From the NCBI RefSeq assembly GCF_014805685.1, contig NC_060887.1:17390463-17454462 (forward strand): DNA of 64,000 nt, given 5' to 3'. This DNA is from Silurus meridionalis (taxonomy: Eukaryota; Chordata; Actinopteri; Siluriformes; Siluridae). A program made the translations under genes and the position numbers. Positions 25,501-37,900 of this stretch are shown here, piece after piece (the first letter of the stretch is position 1; every line of letters begins with the position of its first letter). Under the pieces are notes generated by a model. That model was not told where the DNA came from. It was given only the letters and a program-made list of their open reading frames with translations, and did no database searches.

Positions 25501-28500
25501 CAGCTTCGGCTGTGAGGGCCAACGCTGACAGAAAGAAAGACAAAGATTGAAGGAAACACCAAGTTATTTTGGAATACCACTATGGACCATTGGAAAGAGC
25601 AATAGCAGCAGCAAAATAAACTTTAATGTTCTAAGACAAATGACAGATTTGTTCCTGCCTCGGTGGAGTTGGTTAAGTCCAAATGAAACCAGCAAAGATC
25701 TGACAGTATCTATAATATCCTACTCTGAAGACAGAATGATGTATTGATAGTTCTGGGGTATGGAGGAACCAGGTCTGATGTTAAAGAAATGTTCTACATT
25801 GGCTCTGGGTCATTCTTCCTGCACACAGCATGATAGTCCAGCAGCATGTGGTCATAGAGCAGCCCTGTTTATTCTTCCAATCCTCTGCATATTCACTGAC
25901 CTGTATGTGGATATCCGGCTTTTATAAGACCCAGGGGAACAGTTTCTTCTGAAAGGGGATACCCAATGTAACAGATCACAAACAAGACTCGCTTTTGCAC
26001 CTAGCCTGCTGTCTGCGGGTAGTCCCCCATCCCACCGGTCTGATCCGTAAAACTCTCGCCCTATGTCAATACAATAGCTGCACAACGTGTTTGTGTTGTT
26101 AGCATGTCATTGGCTACCAGCAGCTGGCAGAACAATTAAGCTCAACCTCCAACTTCCTCCGCCCTGGATCATGGTGTAATAGGCATTCCTAGGCAGCCGT
26201 TATACTGGAGGTCCATGGGAGTGTAAACAGTACTGTTTAAGAATAACACAGCTGCTATGCTGATGCTGCACAGAGACTTGTCATTTTTCTGCCACATGCC
26301 CCAGAATACACTGCTTTGTAAGGAAAGTCCAATGGGACCTTGAAAAGAACTGAGCCATGAAGCCATCAGGAAGTGACTCAGAGGACCTTCTAGAATTGAT
26401 GAACTTCAACAAACAAAAACACTTCCTTGCTTATACTTGTGGGCAAATGGCAGTCCAAACACACAGAGGTGGTTCAAATAATAGAGTCAGATAGTAATAT
26501 ACTGTGTGTGCTGTGTATATACTGTGTATATGCCTGCAAGGCCATGGAGGTGGGCTATTGGTAATATTTACATCACATTATTTACAGAGCTTTTTTGTCT
26601 TGGATTGGGAATTTCCAACAGTCCACTGGCTGACATTGTAGCTCCTTTACTGGGCAGTAAGCAGCAGGCAAATGGAAGTCTGTGTCAGATCCAGTAAAAG
26701 GCTCAGTGCTTTAGAGCACAGGCTTATAAGAGGAAGTCAACTGATATTTTATTGCCTGCTCAGGGAGACATTTCCAATGAACTGTTACAGACGCCCGCAA
26801 TGAGTACTTTGTTTTGATAGCTGCACAAGAGTAATATTGGTTTGGCAAGATGTATGTAGAAAATCTATTTATTTTTTGTCAGAACGCTTATTGCAACCTT
26901 GTATTTTACACCAAAAAAGATTTAGAATTGCTACTAACTGAAAACCTCTTTGACGAATATTCGCTCTTTTTATTGTGGGATGAAGTGATGACATTTCAAG
27001 GGGCTGTACCTCAGCGTGAATGGTGGATGGTAGAGGTGATGGTCCATTTTCAGTCCCTGGAAAACTTGAGGCTCTGTTTGGAGAGCTGGGACCTGAACCA
27101 GTGGAGCTGCTACTGGCTGCCGACTCTATAAATCATAATAAATTAGAAACAAAAACAAAAATGTTGATGGTACATGTGTATTAATCCTGCTTTGCTGTAA
27201 ATCAGCTGTTTATGGATTTTATGTTGATTTTTAGCACTTGTTCATTCTCTATTGCAATTCTTAACATACATCTTTAAATAGATTTTATGATTTCACAATG
27301 CCATTCTTTATTTCTCTCAGGAACTGTGACGGGTAATAAGACAGCAGGCAGAAAGAACAACAGCATCATCCGTATTAACTCACAGCAATTGTTATTAGCA
27401 CAATGACAAACATGTGGCATGTGAAAAACCAACAGAGACTGTGGTGTTTAAGCTATCACTAACCCAAGCAGCTGTAACATAATGAGATCGCTCAACAGCA
27501 GCCTTGGAAGTGCTGCTGTGATTACTGGACTGAAAACAAACCAGCCAGAAAGTCTTAGCGTGCAAGCTAATTGCTAGCTAAATAATGAGAGGTATCTCCT
27601 ACCCATTAGTTCTAAGGCTCGTTTTTTGAAGGGTGTCATGACGGTTCCTTCTTTTCTCCTCAGAAGCGGGCTGCTCCTCCTCTCTGCAACCTTCTGCTTC
27701 AACCTAGAGCGCACCTTCAGATTTGGCTCTGAGGCTGTGAAAACACAAAACACTGCATTTCAACATTAATCATATTTTCATATTTTTATAATAGGAAAAA
27801 ATACTTTGGAAAAGTATATGTATTGTAGAGTACATCACACACACAGTGTTCCAGTAAATGTTTGTCAGTGCAATTTTATTTTTAAGTGTGCCGTTTTGTA
27901 TCAAATACGTGAGGTAAAACACAATTGTAAGAAAAAAAGGGAATAATCTGTGAATTGCAACAATGGGGTTAGAAACCTCACAGTGCAAGTTCTTCTCACT
28001 GGCTGTTATAAGAGATTAAAAAGGACAGGTTTGGAACTTTCTTCTAATCATCTGGAGTAATTTACATAGAGCAACATGAACTGAAAGTTCTGCTTCCTGA
28101 CTTGAGCAAAGCCCAATACAGTAGTAGCACTTAATATACAACAAAAACACAGGCAGGGATTGTAATAGCAGTCACACGGTGCTCACACTGCTGTCTGTAA
28201 AGATGTACACCCATATATATTCACACCCCATTAACCTAACATGAGGTTTATGTAACGGGGTTTTGAAGAAAAAAAGAGTCAGTTTTCGTTACTGTCCTGT
28301 GCGTGAGATTTTGAGTAATACAGCATGAGTAATATGTTGCTGTATAGTAAGTGAGCACCTCCAGAGAACTGTGTCATAAGGCTGGGGAGCAGTATGGGGT
28401 GAGTCAGAGGAAAGTCATTCTCACCCACATGTACTGTAGTGTTACAGAGTAGTGAACTCCCTCAGTACAGTCAGCAGCAAAAACATAGATTTGTTCTTTT

Positions 28501-28914
28501 TGCTATAGGCAAAACCTTCCATGGATCCCTTTTAGCATTTTGAAAGACAGGATGCTGAATAAGTCGAGATTAGTTTGGGCACCTCTTGTAATATTTGATT
28601 TAAATACACTAAATACTTTTTTAATACATTTAATACAAAACGTTCTCTTTATTGATTTATATGTATGGCATTTGGCAGACACTCTTATCAAGAGCAATTT
28701 ACAGATTGTCTCATTTATACTACTAAGCAGTTTACATTTACAGCATTTGGCAGAGACCTCTATTCACTTTATTGACTTACATTTATATCATGCAACTAAG
28801 GGTTAAAGGTCTTGCTAAATGGCCCAGCAGAGGCAGCTAGGTGATGCTGACATTTAAATGCACACCCTCCTGATTCAAAGTCCAACATCTTAAAAACATA
28901 TTATTATTATTATA

Positions 28915-28953
<39 letters not shown>

Positions 28954-31900
28954 GTATTATCAGTATTATTATGATGATGATGATTATTATTATTATTATC
29001 ATTATTATTATTATTATCTTTTGATAGGCAGCATAATTAATATGATTCTACCTATAGTTTATTTCCCTCAAATCTGTCAATTCTGTGATATAAATTTCTA
29101 AAAGCTCTAAAATAAATTGCTTGACATTAAACACATTATATTACATAAACTTATAAATCCAAGGTTTTGAGTTATCTATAAGTAAAAAAAAAACAACACC
29201 CAATTTGCATTTTCAGAAACAAGAAGAAACATATAGATTTGGTTTCTGTTTGAGCTGCAGTGTTAGACAGCTCTCATCATAAGCTATAGCAGCCGTATCA
29301 GCAGGCTATGCCATCCAGTAGGGCAGTAATGGGATGTAAATCCTGAGCCTGACGTGATCCGAAGGGAGCCTTTGCCTATCCTCCTACCGCACCATGCTGC
29401 TCTTATTGCTGTCTATTTTTACCTAACATCACAAGCCGTCACCACGGGAACAGCATCCCATCACCGCAGAGATGGAGGCTTAGTTGTTGAGGTCACAGCG
29501 GGAGGCTGGGACTGTGATGCAAGAGGAAAACTCTTCTCTCAGTCAGAGTGACAGACACAACACCTGTGTGACTTTACCCAGAGCTGACACACTGCCTGGA
29601 GCCAAAGGCCAAGTCAAACAGGAATATATGTATGAGGCAGGAGTTTAACAGGCCCATAAATCAATCACATTATTGCATTTGAAAGCACTGCCTGAGGCTA
29701 TGCTGCACACACAGAGTGCCAAATCTATTATATTATCTCCACTCAACATGCAAGTTTCCTTTTCAAAGTGTGTTGGTTCGCTGTTAAAGTCTTGTTTGAA
29801 TACATGCTGGCAGGTGAGCAAATTCTCACAACGAGAAGCTGATTTTAGAGCAAAACATTGCTCTGTTATTATTATTCAGCTTATACATATTGTGTGGGTT
29901 TGAGGTTGACGTTATCCATTGCACACTCGTTCTGCCATCTTCTGCTTCACATTCTTGGTTCTCCTGTTACTAATCCTATCTGCATAATTTTCATTAGGCA
30001 AAGAAAACAAACCCGTCCCCGCCTGAGGGATATGAGCCTTCTGATGCAACAGCTGTACTTTTATGAGCCATATTACTCCACCGCTGCTACGCTCTTACTG
30101 CAAGTTTTTCCAGTAATCATAACACACATTATGTCCCTCTGCAGCCACAGAGGAATACTACAGCAACACAAGAGGGAATAGTCTAGTGCAAAGCTCTGAA
30201 AATATCCACTGTTTCAAATGCACCAGGTCCAATCCTTTTCATCTCAGCTGCACCTGCTCCACATGTTTGGTAACTGGGTCAAGACTAGAGAGGGTATTTC
30301 TTCTTTTTTTTTTACCAACCCAGGCTATTCCTGCATACAACAGTGCCAGTGCATCGAACCAGCATTATTCTAGTCCAGACAGAGTAAGATCAAAGTTGTA
30401 AACAAGATGGTGGGATTTTTATTCCATGTCGTTCATTTGTAAAATGTGGGAATCTCTCTGCTTATTAATGTTGTGATTATACACTGAATGAATGATTCAT
30501 TGGTAGTTTGACACAATGATTGATTAATTGCCTGATACGATGAAAAAGGAATTAATAATGTCGCCCTCTGTACTTTAAAAAATGTAGGAAATGAGGTTAC
30601 CTCATAGGAAAGTACCCGAGCACTTCATGGAAACAAGAGTCAAATATAGTAAAATCAAAAGAGTCAAACCCTTTTTTTTTTTTTTTTTTTGGTTTAAGAT
30701 TTTTCTGAAACACTAGAAAGTGTACTATATATCGGCTTATTAATTGTGGTAACTTTACAACCACTTTACCATTTTTACTGTTGAATCAAATAACAATACT
30801 TTTTCGACTGTGAAAAAGTGCGGAGAAAAGAACCGAGTGCAAAAAGAGGTACATTCTCTTTTTTTTTGACTCTGAAACCATTGAGATGCAAACATTTTCA
30901 CACAGCTGTATTGCACTTAGACAGGGAACCAGTTGTCATCTCATTTTTTATGTCCCTAATGTTTCCTACATTTAGATATACAGGATCAGATTTCAGTTAA
31001 GGCACTGTTATGAGTTTGCCTTTAACCAGATGCAAGGTGCATTAATATTTATCAAGGGAACAGGTAAAGAGTAGAACTGTGCACTTGAAAAGCAGTCACA
31101 TTTGTCTGAAATTCAATTCAGTCTGTTCTGTTTAACTCAGAAGGATGTAAACTGCGGTTAAAATGGTATGCAAACTGAATTACACTGTATAAGAAATTCA
31201 AACCCAAGAACTTCTCAGATTCTAATATTATATCATTGACTCTCTCTCTTTTTTTTCTGATTGTGAAGAATAACATATAATAACTTTACTCTTTTTGTGT
31301 ACCATATAAAATTATCTCAGATTAGTTTAAATAAATCTTACAAGTCAGGATTATAACTCCATTGCCTGATCTCTGAATTGTGTACAACATGCAAGCCCAT
31401 GTGGGAAAGTACTTTTACCGGTATAATTGTTTACCATCATAATTCAAACAGACACGAGAGGAAAGGAATGTAATGTCAGTTCGGTGACCTCATGGCACTG
31501 CTATGAACTGTTCGTCCAGCCGAGAGCTTACGACTGACCAAAACCAAGAGGGAGCCATAAGTCATGTTAATGCTGACTTCCCATGAGGCTTACTCCAAGG
31601 CTAGGTCAACAAACCTGAGCTGATTTCTGTGAAAAGTCAGGGATTTTCTAAATAACCTACGGCAATCATACCTCAGGAGAAATGAAATTCCTTTATTCTT
31701 TCTGTAAATCAGTTATGCTTGTGGGCGGTTAAGCATGGAAACTGAACTCGGATGAATTTAATTTGTTAAAGTTATGAGCATATGGACCTCTGTGTCACTC
31801 CTCCTGGCTTCCAGAGAAAAGAATACAGAAACGTGTCCTTTTTACAATGAAGTCTGAGTATTGCTGTCAGGTTACACAAAGAGTCTAAAAATGAACGTGA

Positions 31901-34900
31901 TTTTAAAGAAATTGGTTGATAAGTGTTATTTGCAGCTGTTCATTTTTGGGGGATTCATCCAAGTTTTTAAAATGATGACTTTGTGATCAAATCTTTCAAA
32001 GAACATGCTTCTGGGCCAACGTGTTTTCATTTCACTGGTGTATGCAGAAAGCAATACATACTAGCATTTATGTGCTGAAAATAAAAACTTGGGCTAGTGC
32101 ATAAGATAAGAGCATCTGCTAAAGGAATAACTTTAAATCTTACTTGTAACGTAATGTAATCCTACATCAACTAAACTCTTGTCTAATTATGAATGTGAAG
32201 CATTGTTTCATCGTACCAGTCTTCCTCAGAGGAAAATCATCCCTGCAGTCTGGTAGGGAGAGCAAAGGGAACTTGCATGACGGTGACACGCCTCCCAGAG
32301 GAGGTGAACTCTGCTCCAGGGAGGTGTGATGGGAGGCTCTGAACAGACAGGAGACACAAACCGAACTGCTTAACTAACCTCGCAAGCATAAATCACTGTA
32401 ATGTCCCACCTTGACAAATTTTACATTGGTCTAAGAATATTTAACACTTATTGTTATAGCGAGGCAACACCTCTAGATTCTTTCAGTAAATGTAATATTC
32501 TTTATTTGTCATCAAGTTGTCAGATTTCTAATACAAATGACCATGTGCATAAATCAATAATAAAGGTGTCGATAGTCAACAATAAAATTTTGAAGTTCAC
32601 CCTAGATTTTAGAAGTCATGTTTTTCCTCCACTTACGTAAACCACAGTTTGGAGTTCTGTGTGAATGCATGGCAGGATCCATTGGATGCTGGGTCCTTTG
32701 TGGATTTACTTAACAAAAACTCCTGAAGTTTCTGCTTAACTTCTGTGCTTGCCACTGCACCTGTAACACCAAAGAATAGTGTTCATCCTAAGCCTCAAAC
32801 TGGATATGCAGTGATTTTGTAAAAGCACTATCATTTAAAGAGGCAAACTTTTAGATTTAGATAGACTTAGACATTTGATATGTTTTTATGCATGTATAAT
32901 TATGTACATATACAGTGACATTTAAAAGCATTTAGATCCCAAATGTGTGGTGCTGCCTCAGGAACTCCAATTAAACAAATGAATAAACATCTCCCCCTTC
33001 TGGACATTGAAGATAAAACACCAATACAGAGGTGAGAACGCTTGGGTTTTTGTCTGAGCTCGGAAAAGAAAGCCGTTACCTGTTACTGTTTGTTCTTATT
33101 GACTAGTGTATTGTAATGAAACAGTCTTAAACTCTTACTCTCTCGTGCCCTCTCTTTGCTCCTGAGGATAAGGGCCTGCTGCTGGCGCCGATGTCTCTCC
33201 AGTTCCCTTTCCTGGTTTTGCTGCTCCAACTTTCTTTCCTTCTCCAGCTGCTCCTGCTGCTGCTTCATTACTTGCAGCTCCTGCTGCAACTGAGAAATGC
33301 CCTCATTATGAGTTATACACAGTTTTTTTTTTGTGAAACCAAAAAGTATTTACACACAAGAAGAGCTGAATCTTAAGCTACCTCATGGACATGTCCTCAC
33401 CTTCAGGTGCTCTTGCAGCTGGACCTGGTGCTGGCGAATCAGGTTCTCATGCTGCTTCTGGAACTCGTTTATAAGGAGCTGTTTTTGGATCTGCTGCTGC
33501 TTTTGGATGAGGAGCAACTCCTGTTGCAGCTGCCGATCCCATAATGTGGGGTTCGAGCCCAGGGCCGGCATTCTCACGTCTGTCCGCAGATCTAGTGGCG
33601 ATGCAGGCTCCAGAGCCAATGGTACTTCAGGCTTAACGTCCACTAAAAAAATATACCACAGAAGAGGAAGAGACAGTTAGGAGACAGTTCGGAAATGTTA
33701 CATTAGATGAGCATGCATCCTACATTTGTAAAGAAGGGAGGCTTGAAAGGATACGCATAAATCTGGCTTCAAAACAATGGAACGTGAAACAAAGCTACTC
33801 CATACAAATCACAAATGCACTACTGCCTGTAGAGCAGCAGTTCCCGACTATGAGCTAAAAGATGTTCAGCTCAGGCTGTCTTCAAGCATCAAATGGCAAC
33901 CCGCTGACCCTTTTTGGATCCGTCACAAAGCGCAGTGTTATAACCTCCTTTGTCAGCAGGATGGCCTGTTTGTGTGTGTGTGCCTTGCAGTTATTCCCCA
34001 GAAATATTCCCTCCTCCAAGGGTTCGCCATTACGGAAAAGATTGCTCCTATATTCTTCAACCTGTGGCTCATTACAAATAATAAGCTGTATACAAAGCAA
34101 GAGGGCATCCCTCAGGTCTCTGAAGGTCTATAAATAGCCGGCAAGGCAGTGGAAATCAATAGCAAGCCTGGATGACACATTCAGATAGGATGAGGCAAAC
34201 AAGCATCATAACCAACTGCGGCTGCGCGCCTCCTCTGCGGGGGAATAAGCAATTACCGAGATATGGGTCTTACAAAAAGAGCCCTAGAGCAAACAAAACC
34301 CTGGCTGCATAGCAAACTTGGACTATGGTGTGTGCAAGACAGACGAATACAAATAATGTCACACTCTCAAAGCTGTCTTTCATAGTTGCCTACAGTGCAT
34401 CAAACCACGGAGACCATTTTTTATTTGTGTAGTTCTTACTCTATTAGACAGAAGTCCTCTGTGGAGGTTCAATTGGTATTTAAAGACACTCACATGCAAA
34501 TGTGCATGGTACATGCGGTCTTTGTTCCAGTAAATGTCGCTTTTTATCTTCCCACTTCTGCATACATTTGAAATGTCAAATGCAAAGCTGCAATTTAAAA
34601 AGAATGACTCATTGATAACATTTTGAGTTTCACAATTGCAACCATGTAACCTTTGTTAAAACAGTTAGATAATGGATTAAAACGTGAAGACTCCATCGGC
34701 GAGACGATGCCGCGCGATGATGTGCGGAAAAAAAAAACATTCCAGGGCCATTTCCAATCTGTCCACTGATAAATGCTTTTGAATAACAAACAGGCACTTC
34801 GACAGGCTCATAAACCTTCAGCGTCCAGTGTGGATATTAAAAGCCACACACTAGACAGACACAAACACTGTCATCTGCTGTCGTCACTGAGAAAGCGAGA

Positions 34901-37900
34901 TTCAACAGTAGCCTATGTATAAGCCAGACTATTTGCAGCGCTCCCATTTTTTTTCCGTGCAAGTTGTTAAGGTGAGGCACTTGCAGTGACGCAAGCATCA
35001 GCTCACTCATTATTGGCAAACTATTTCAGCACCCTGTTTTGTTGTTCAGAATGCTGCAGTCAAAAATGTCTGCATGCGGCACTGACGAGTCAGGTATAAA
35101 TAGCAACATAAAAGCAAGTGGTGCAATCTAGGGCTATGACAAACCCACACACCCTATCCACCACCCTAAACCCGGCTGCTATGGCAACATGGACAACATA
35201 ATGATGACTACTCTTCTTGAAGATATTGAGCGGCGCTGTGTGTCGTCTGCTCCTGCAGAGCGCCGGTATATTGATAAGACTCAAAACACAAGCGCATGCA
35301 ATCATTGAAACTGCATCCCCATACACACACACACACACACACACACGCACAAACACTACATACTCTCACTGCACAAATGCAGACACAGGCTATGTATTTG
35401 TTTTGGTTCTCAAGACTCAAGAATGAAAGACCTTTTTGTTGGTGTTAAGCACTTAAGTCTTAGTTTCTTTCATGAAACATGCCCTCCTTGAAAGGTCAAG
35501 AGCCCTCGTTGAGTTCAGAAGGAAACAGCGATCTGGGCTGGGAGGTATAATAGGGGAATGTTTGAGGCTGGTCTGTGACAGCACTTATAAACTGGCTCTT
35601 TAGTAGCATGGCCCCGCTGTGTCTTTTCATCCCTCCTGTATCTAGCCAATGAGCAGCAGCTCTGAGTCACAGGCATCTGGCTCACTGCCCCTGCACAGCT
35701 AAAAATAGCCACAGTTACCTGCTGTTTCCTGTTGCGTGCAGCTGTAATATCTCATTTATCACCCGTCTTGCTGCACCTCCCCCACCCCTGCTGTTGTCAT
35801 TTAAAAATATATGCACCTTGATTCAGTCATACCTGTATGCCTTCTAGTGGCATTAGTTGCTACTTTCTTTATTTTTATATAACTCATTACCGAAAGCCCC
35901 CGGTCTCTTACTCTGCCGGGACTGTGGCATTACTGAACAGATGAGGATGATGTGGAAGTCTGGCATCTACATTATGCCAGGAAACCAGTACGAAAATCTG
36001 ATGAGTTCATACTTTTAAAATAGAACGAGTTACTGATGTCATTGCCAGGTCTGAACACAAAAACAAAGATTTAGGTGTGCTATTCAGAGACCGACAAGCA
36101 TGCACATTACAGTTATGACAGGAATACATTACAAGCCCAATGTTCCGCACAAGTCATATCCATGCTCTGTCACAGGGATCAGCCAAAGCTCAGTGGATTA
36201 GGGTTCTACATTCAAATTTACAGCCAGAACATTGGGAACACTGGTTTATATTTAGCTGCTTTTGTGCCCTTGAGAAAGCCTCTAAACTCCATAGTGCCCC
36301 CAACTACAGTTCTATTCCCACTACACTTTCCTTATCCAAGACCTTGAAAAAGATTAGTGGATCTCCTTATAATTATATAACGATAAACACGAACCTGTGA
36401 CAGTGTGTCCTCTATTACAGCAGGGCTTTTTATATCGCCTGGTTTTGACACCCCTCAGAAGGTGACGTACGTTTATCTTTTTTCAGCAGTGTGCACACAC
36501 ACACACACAAACACAAACACAAACACACCAGGTTTTGGGCTTGTGCCATTCGGGTGATGATTCCATATGCAACATATCTTAGAAGAGCTGTTGATGTGTT
36601 GCAATTTGCTGCTGCTGCAAAAAAAAACAAACGGAATTAGCTGCAAGTAGGTTAAATATAACCGCTTTTCTGAGCACACCCTTAATATAGATAATGTGTG
36701 AACGGCAATCACACTTGCGAGGCCACCTAGCTATTTTAACTCAGGCAAAAAATAAGAGTCCCCTGCTGAATTTTATGTAATGAACTAGGCAGCCAACTTC
36801 TTCCTTACAACCCAGTGTGTGTGCATGTGTGTGTGTCGGTGCATGTGTGTGTGTGATGTAACCTTCTGTGTTACTATTAGTTTGTATTGTATTGATTGAT
36901 TTGGGTTTTTTACTGCTCACTATTTCAGATGCTTGGTTAAGTAAAAAAGGGTCACATCAAGGTAGCCCTGTCATCTGGTAAACACTAGATTTATGAAAGA
37001 AAGCTTACACTTTGTCTTTGGCATCAAGGACTGACATGCATCCCACACCGTGCCAAAGCCGACTTCTCGCTAGAGGCTGCTAAGAAGGGTAGGGTGACTG
37101 CTGTAACCATGAGTCACTGGTCAGGGCTTTAATTGCATGCTGATCTGTCTCAAATTACTGTTGAGTACACTGATAAAAGGCTTTGAGGCACTGGTAAATC
37201 CAGACACACATTAGTAAGCCTCCCACACACGGCTAAATGAAAGCATGCTAATTTGTTGTGAGAGATTAACATATGCACTTCCAAGTCTTTTCAATTCCGC
37301 ATTAATGTGACACTCACCTGATTGTGTACCCTCCGACAGTGCAAGTCAGTATCTGACAAGAACTAAAGCCTAATGTATCTGTAATTGATATTGATCATAT
37401 GGTGCACAGAATCGTTCGTGTTCTCTCAGCAACCGTGTTTTAGACAGTGTGCTGTGGCTCTTCCTCTGTGACTGGCGGGCTGAAGGCCGTGAAATGTGCC
37501 GCATTTTCAAATCCATTTTGTCACAGATTCAGCGCAGCTTAGAATTTTCAATGTTTCTAATAGTAATGTCATTTTATATGCTGTATTGTGCAGGTGAGTG
37601 ATGGTTTTCTTTACTACTGGTACTGCATCGGGTTAAAAATATTTAAGCAAATCAAGGAATTATTTTTTTTAATTTGCCAGGAATCTTCTTTTTGTTCTTG
37701 GTGTCTAATAAAAAAAAAAAAGCTCTTCACAAGAATCCAAGTCTGTGTTGCAAATTAATTGCCGGTGCTAGAATACTAATTAGTAAATGCATATAATTAT
37801 TGAATCTTATAACGAATTCCTTTTGGGCTACGTATATACTTGAATGGAAGCTACAACAATACATCTCCATTTAACATACAGTCTGTAGTTGTGATTAAAT

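Larger units (their letters stand above)
27735..32216 (-). other. hdac9b: hdac9b intron 5 (4.5 kb)
   Basis: Holds a decayed teleost repeat (28652-28893) followed by an ATT-rich microsatellite (28900-29017), a short related repeat piece at 32095-32155 and a T-run at 30671-30690. The region 29880-30400 has open frames on the plus strand but no recognisable protein. Otherwise plain AT-rich intron. Confidence 0.7.

Noticed and set aside
29858..30181. 107-codon plus-strand frame in hdac9b intron 5
   Set aside because: AT-rich translation without a domain, lying inside an intron on the opposite strand.
33777..34133. 118-codon plus-strand frame in hdac9b intron 1
   Set aside because: No homology recognised, no splice context, and other frames are open too.
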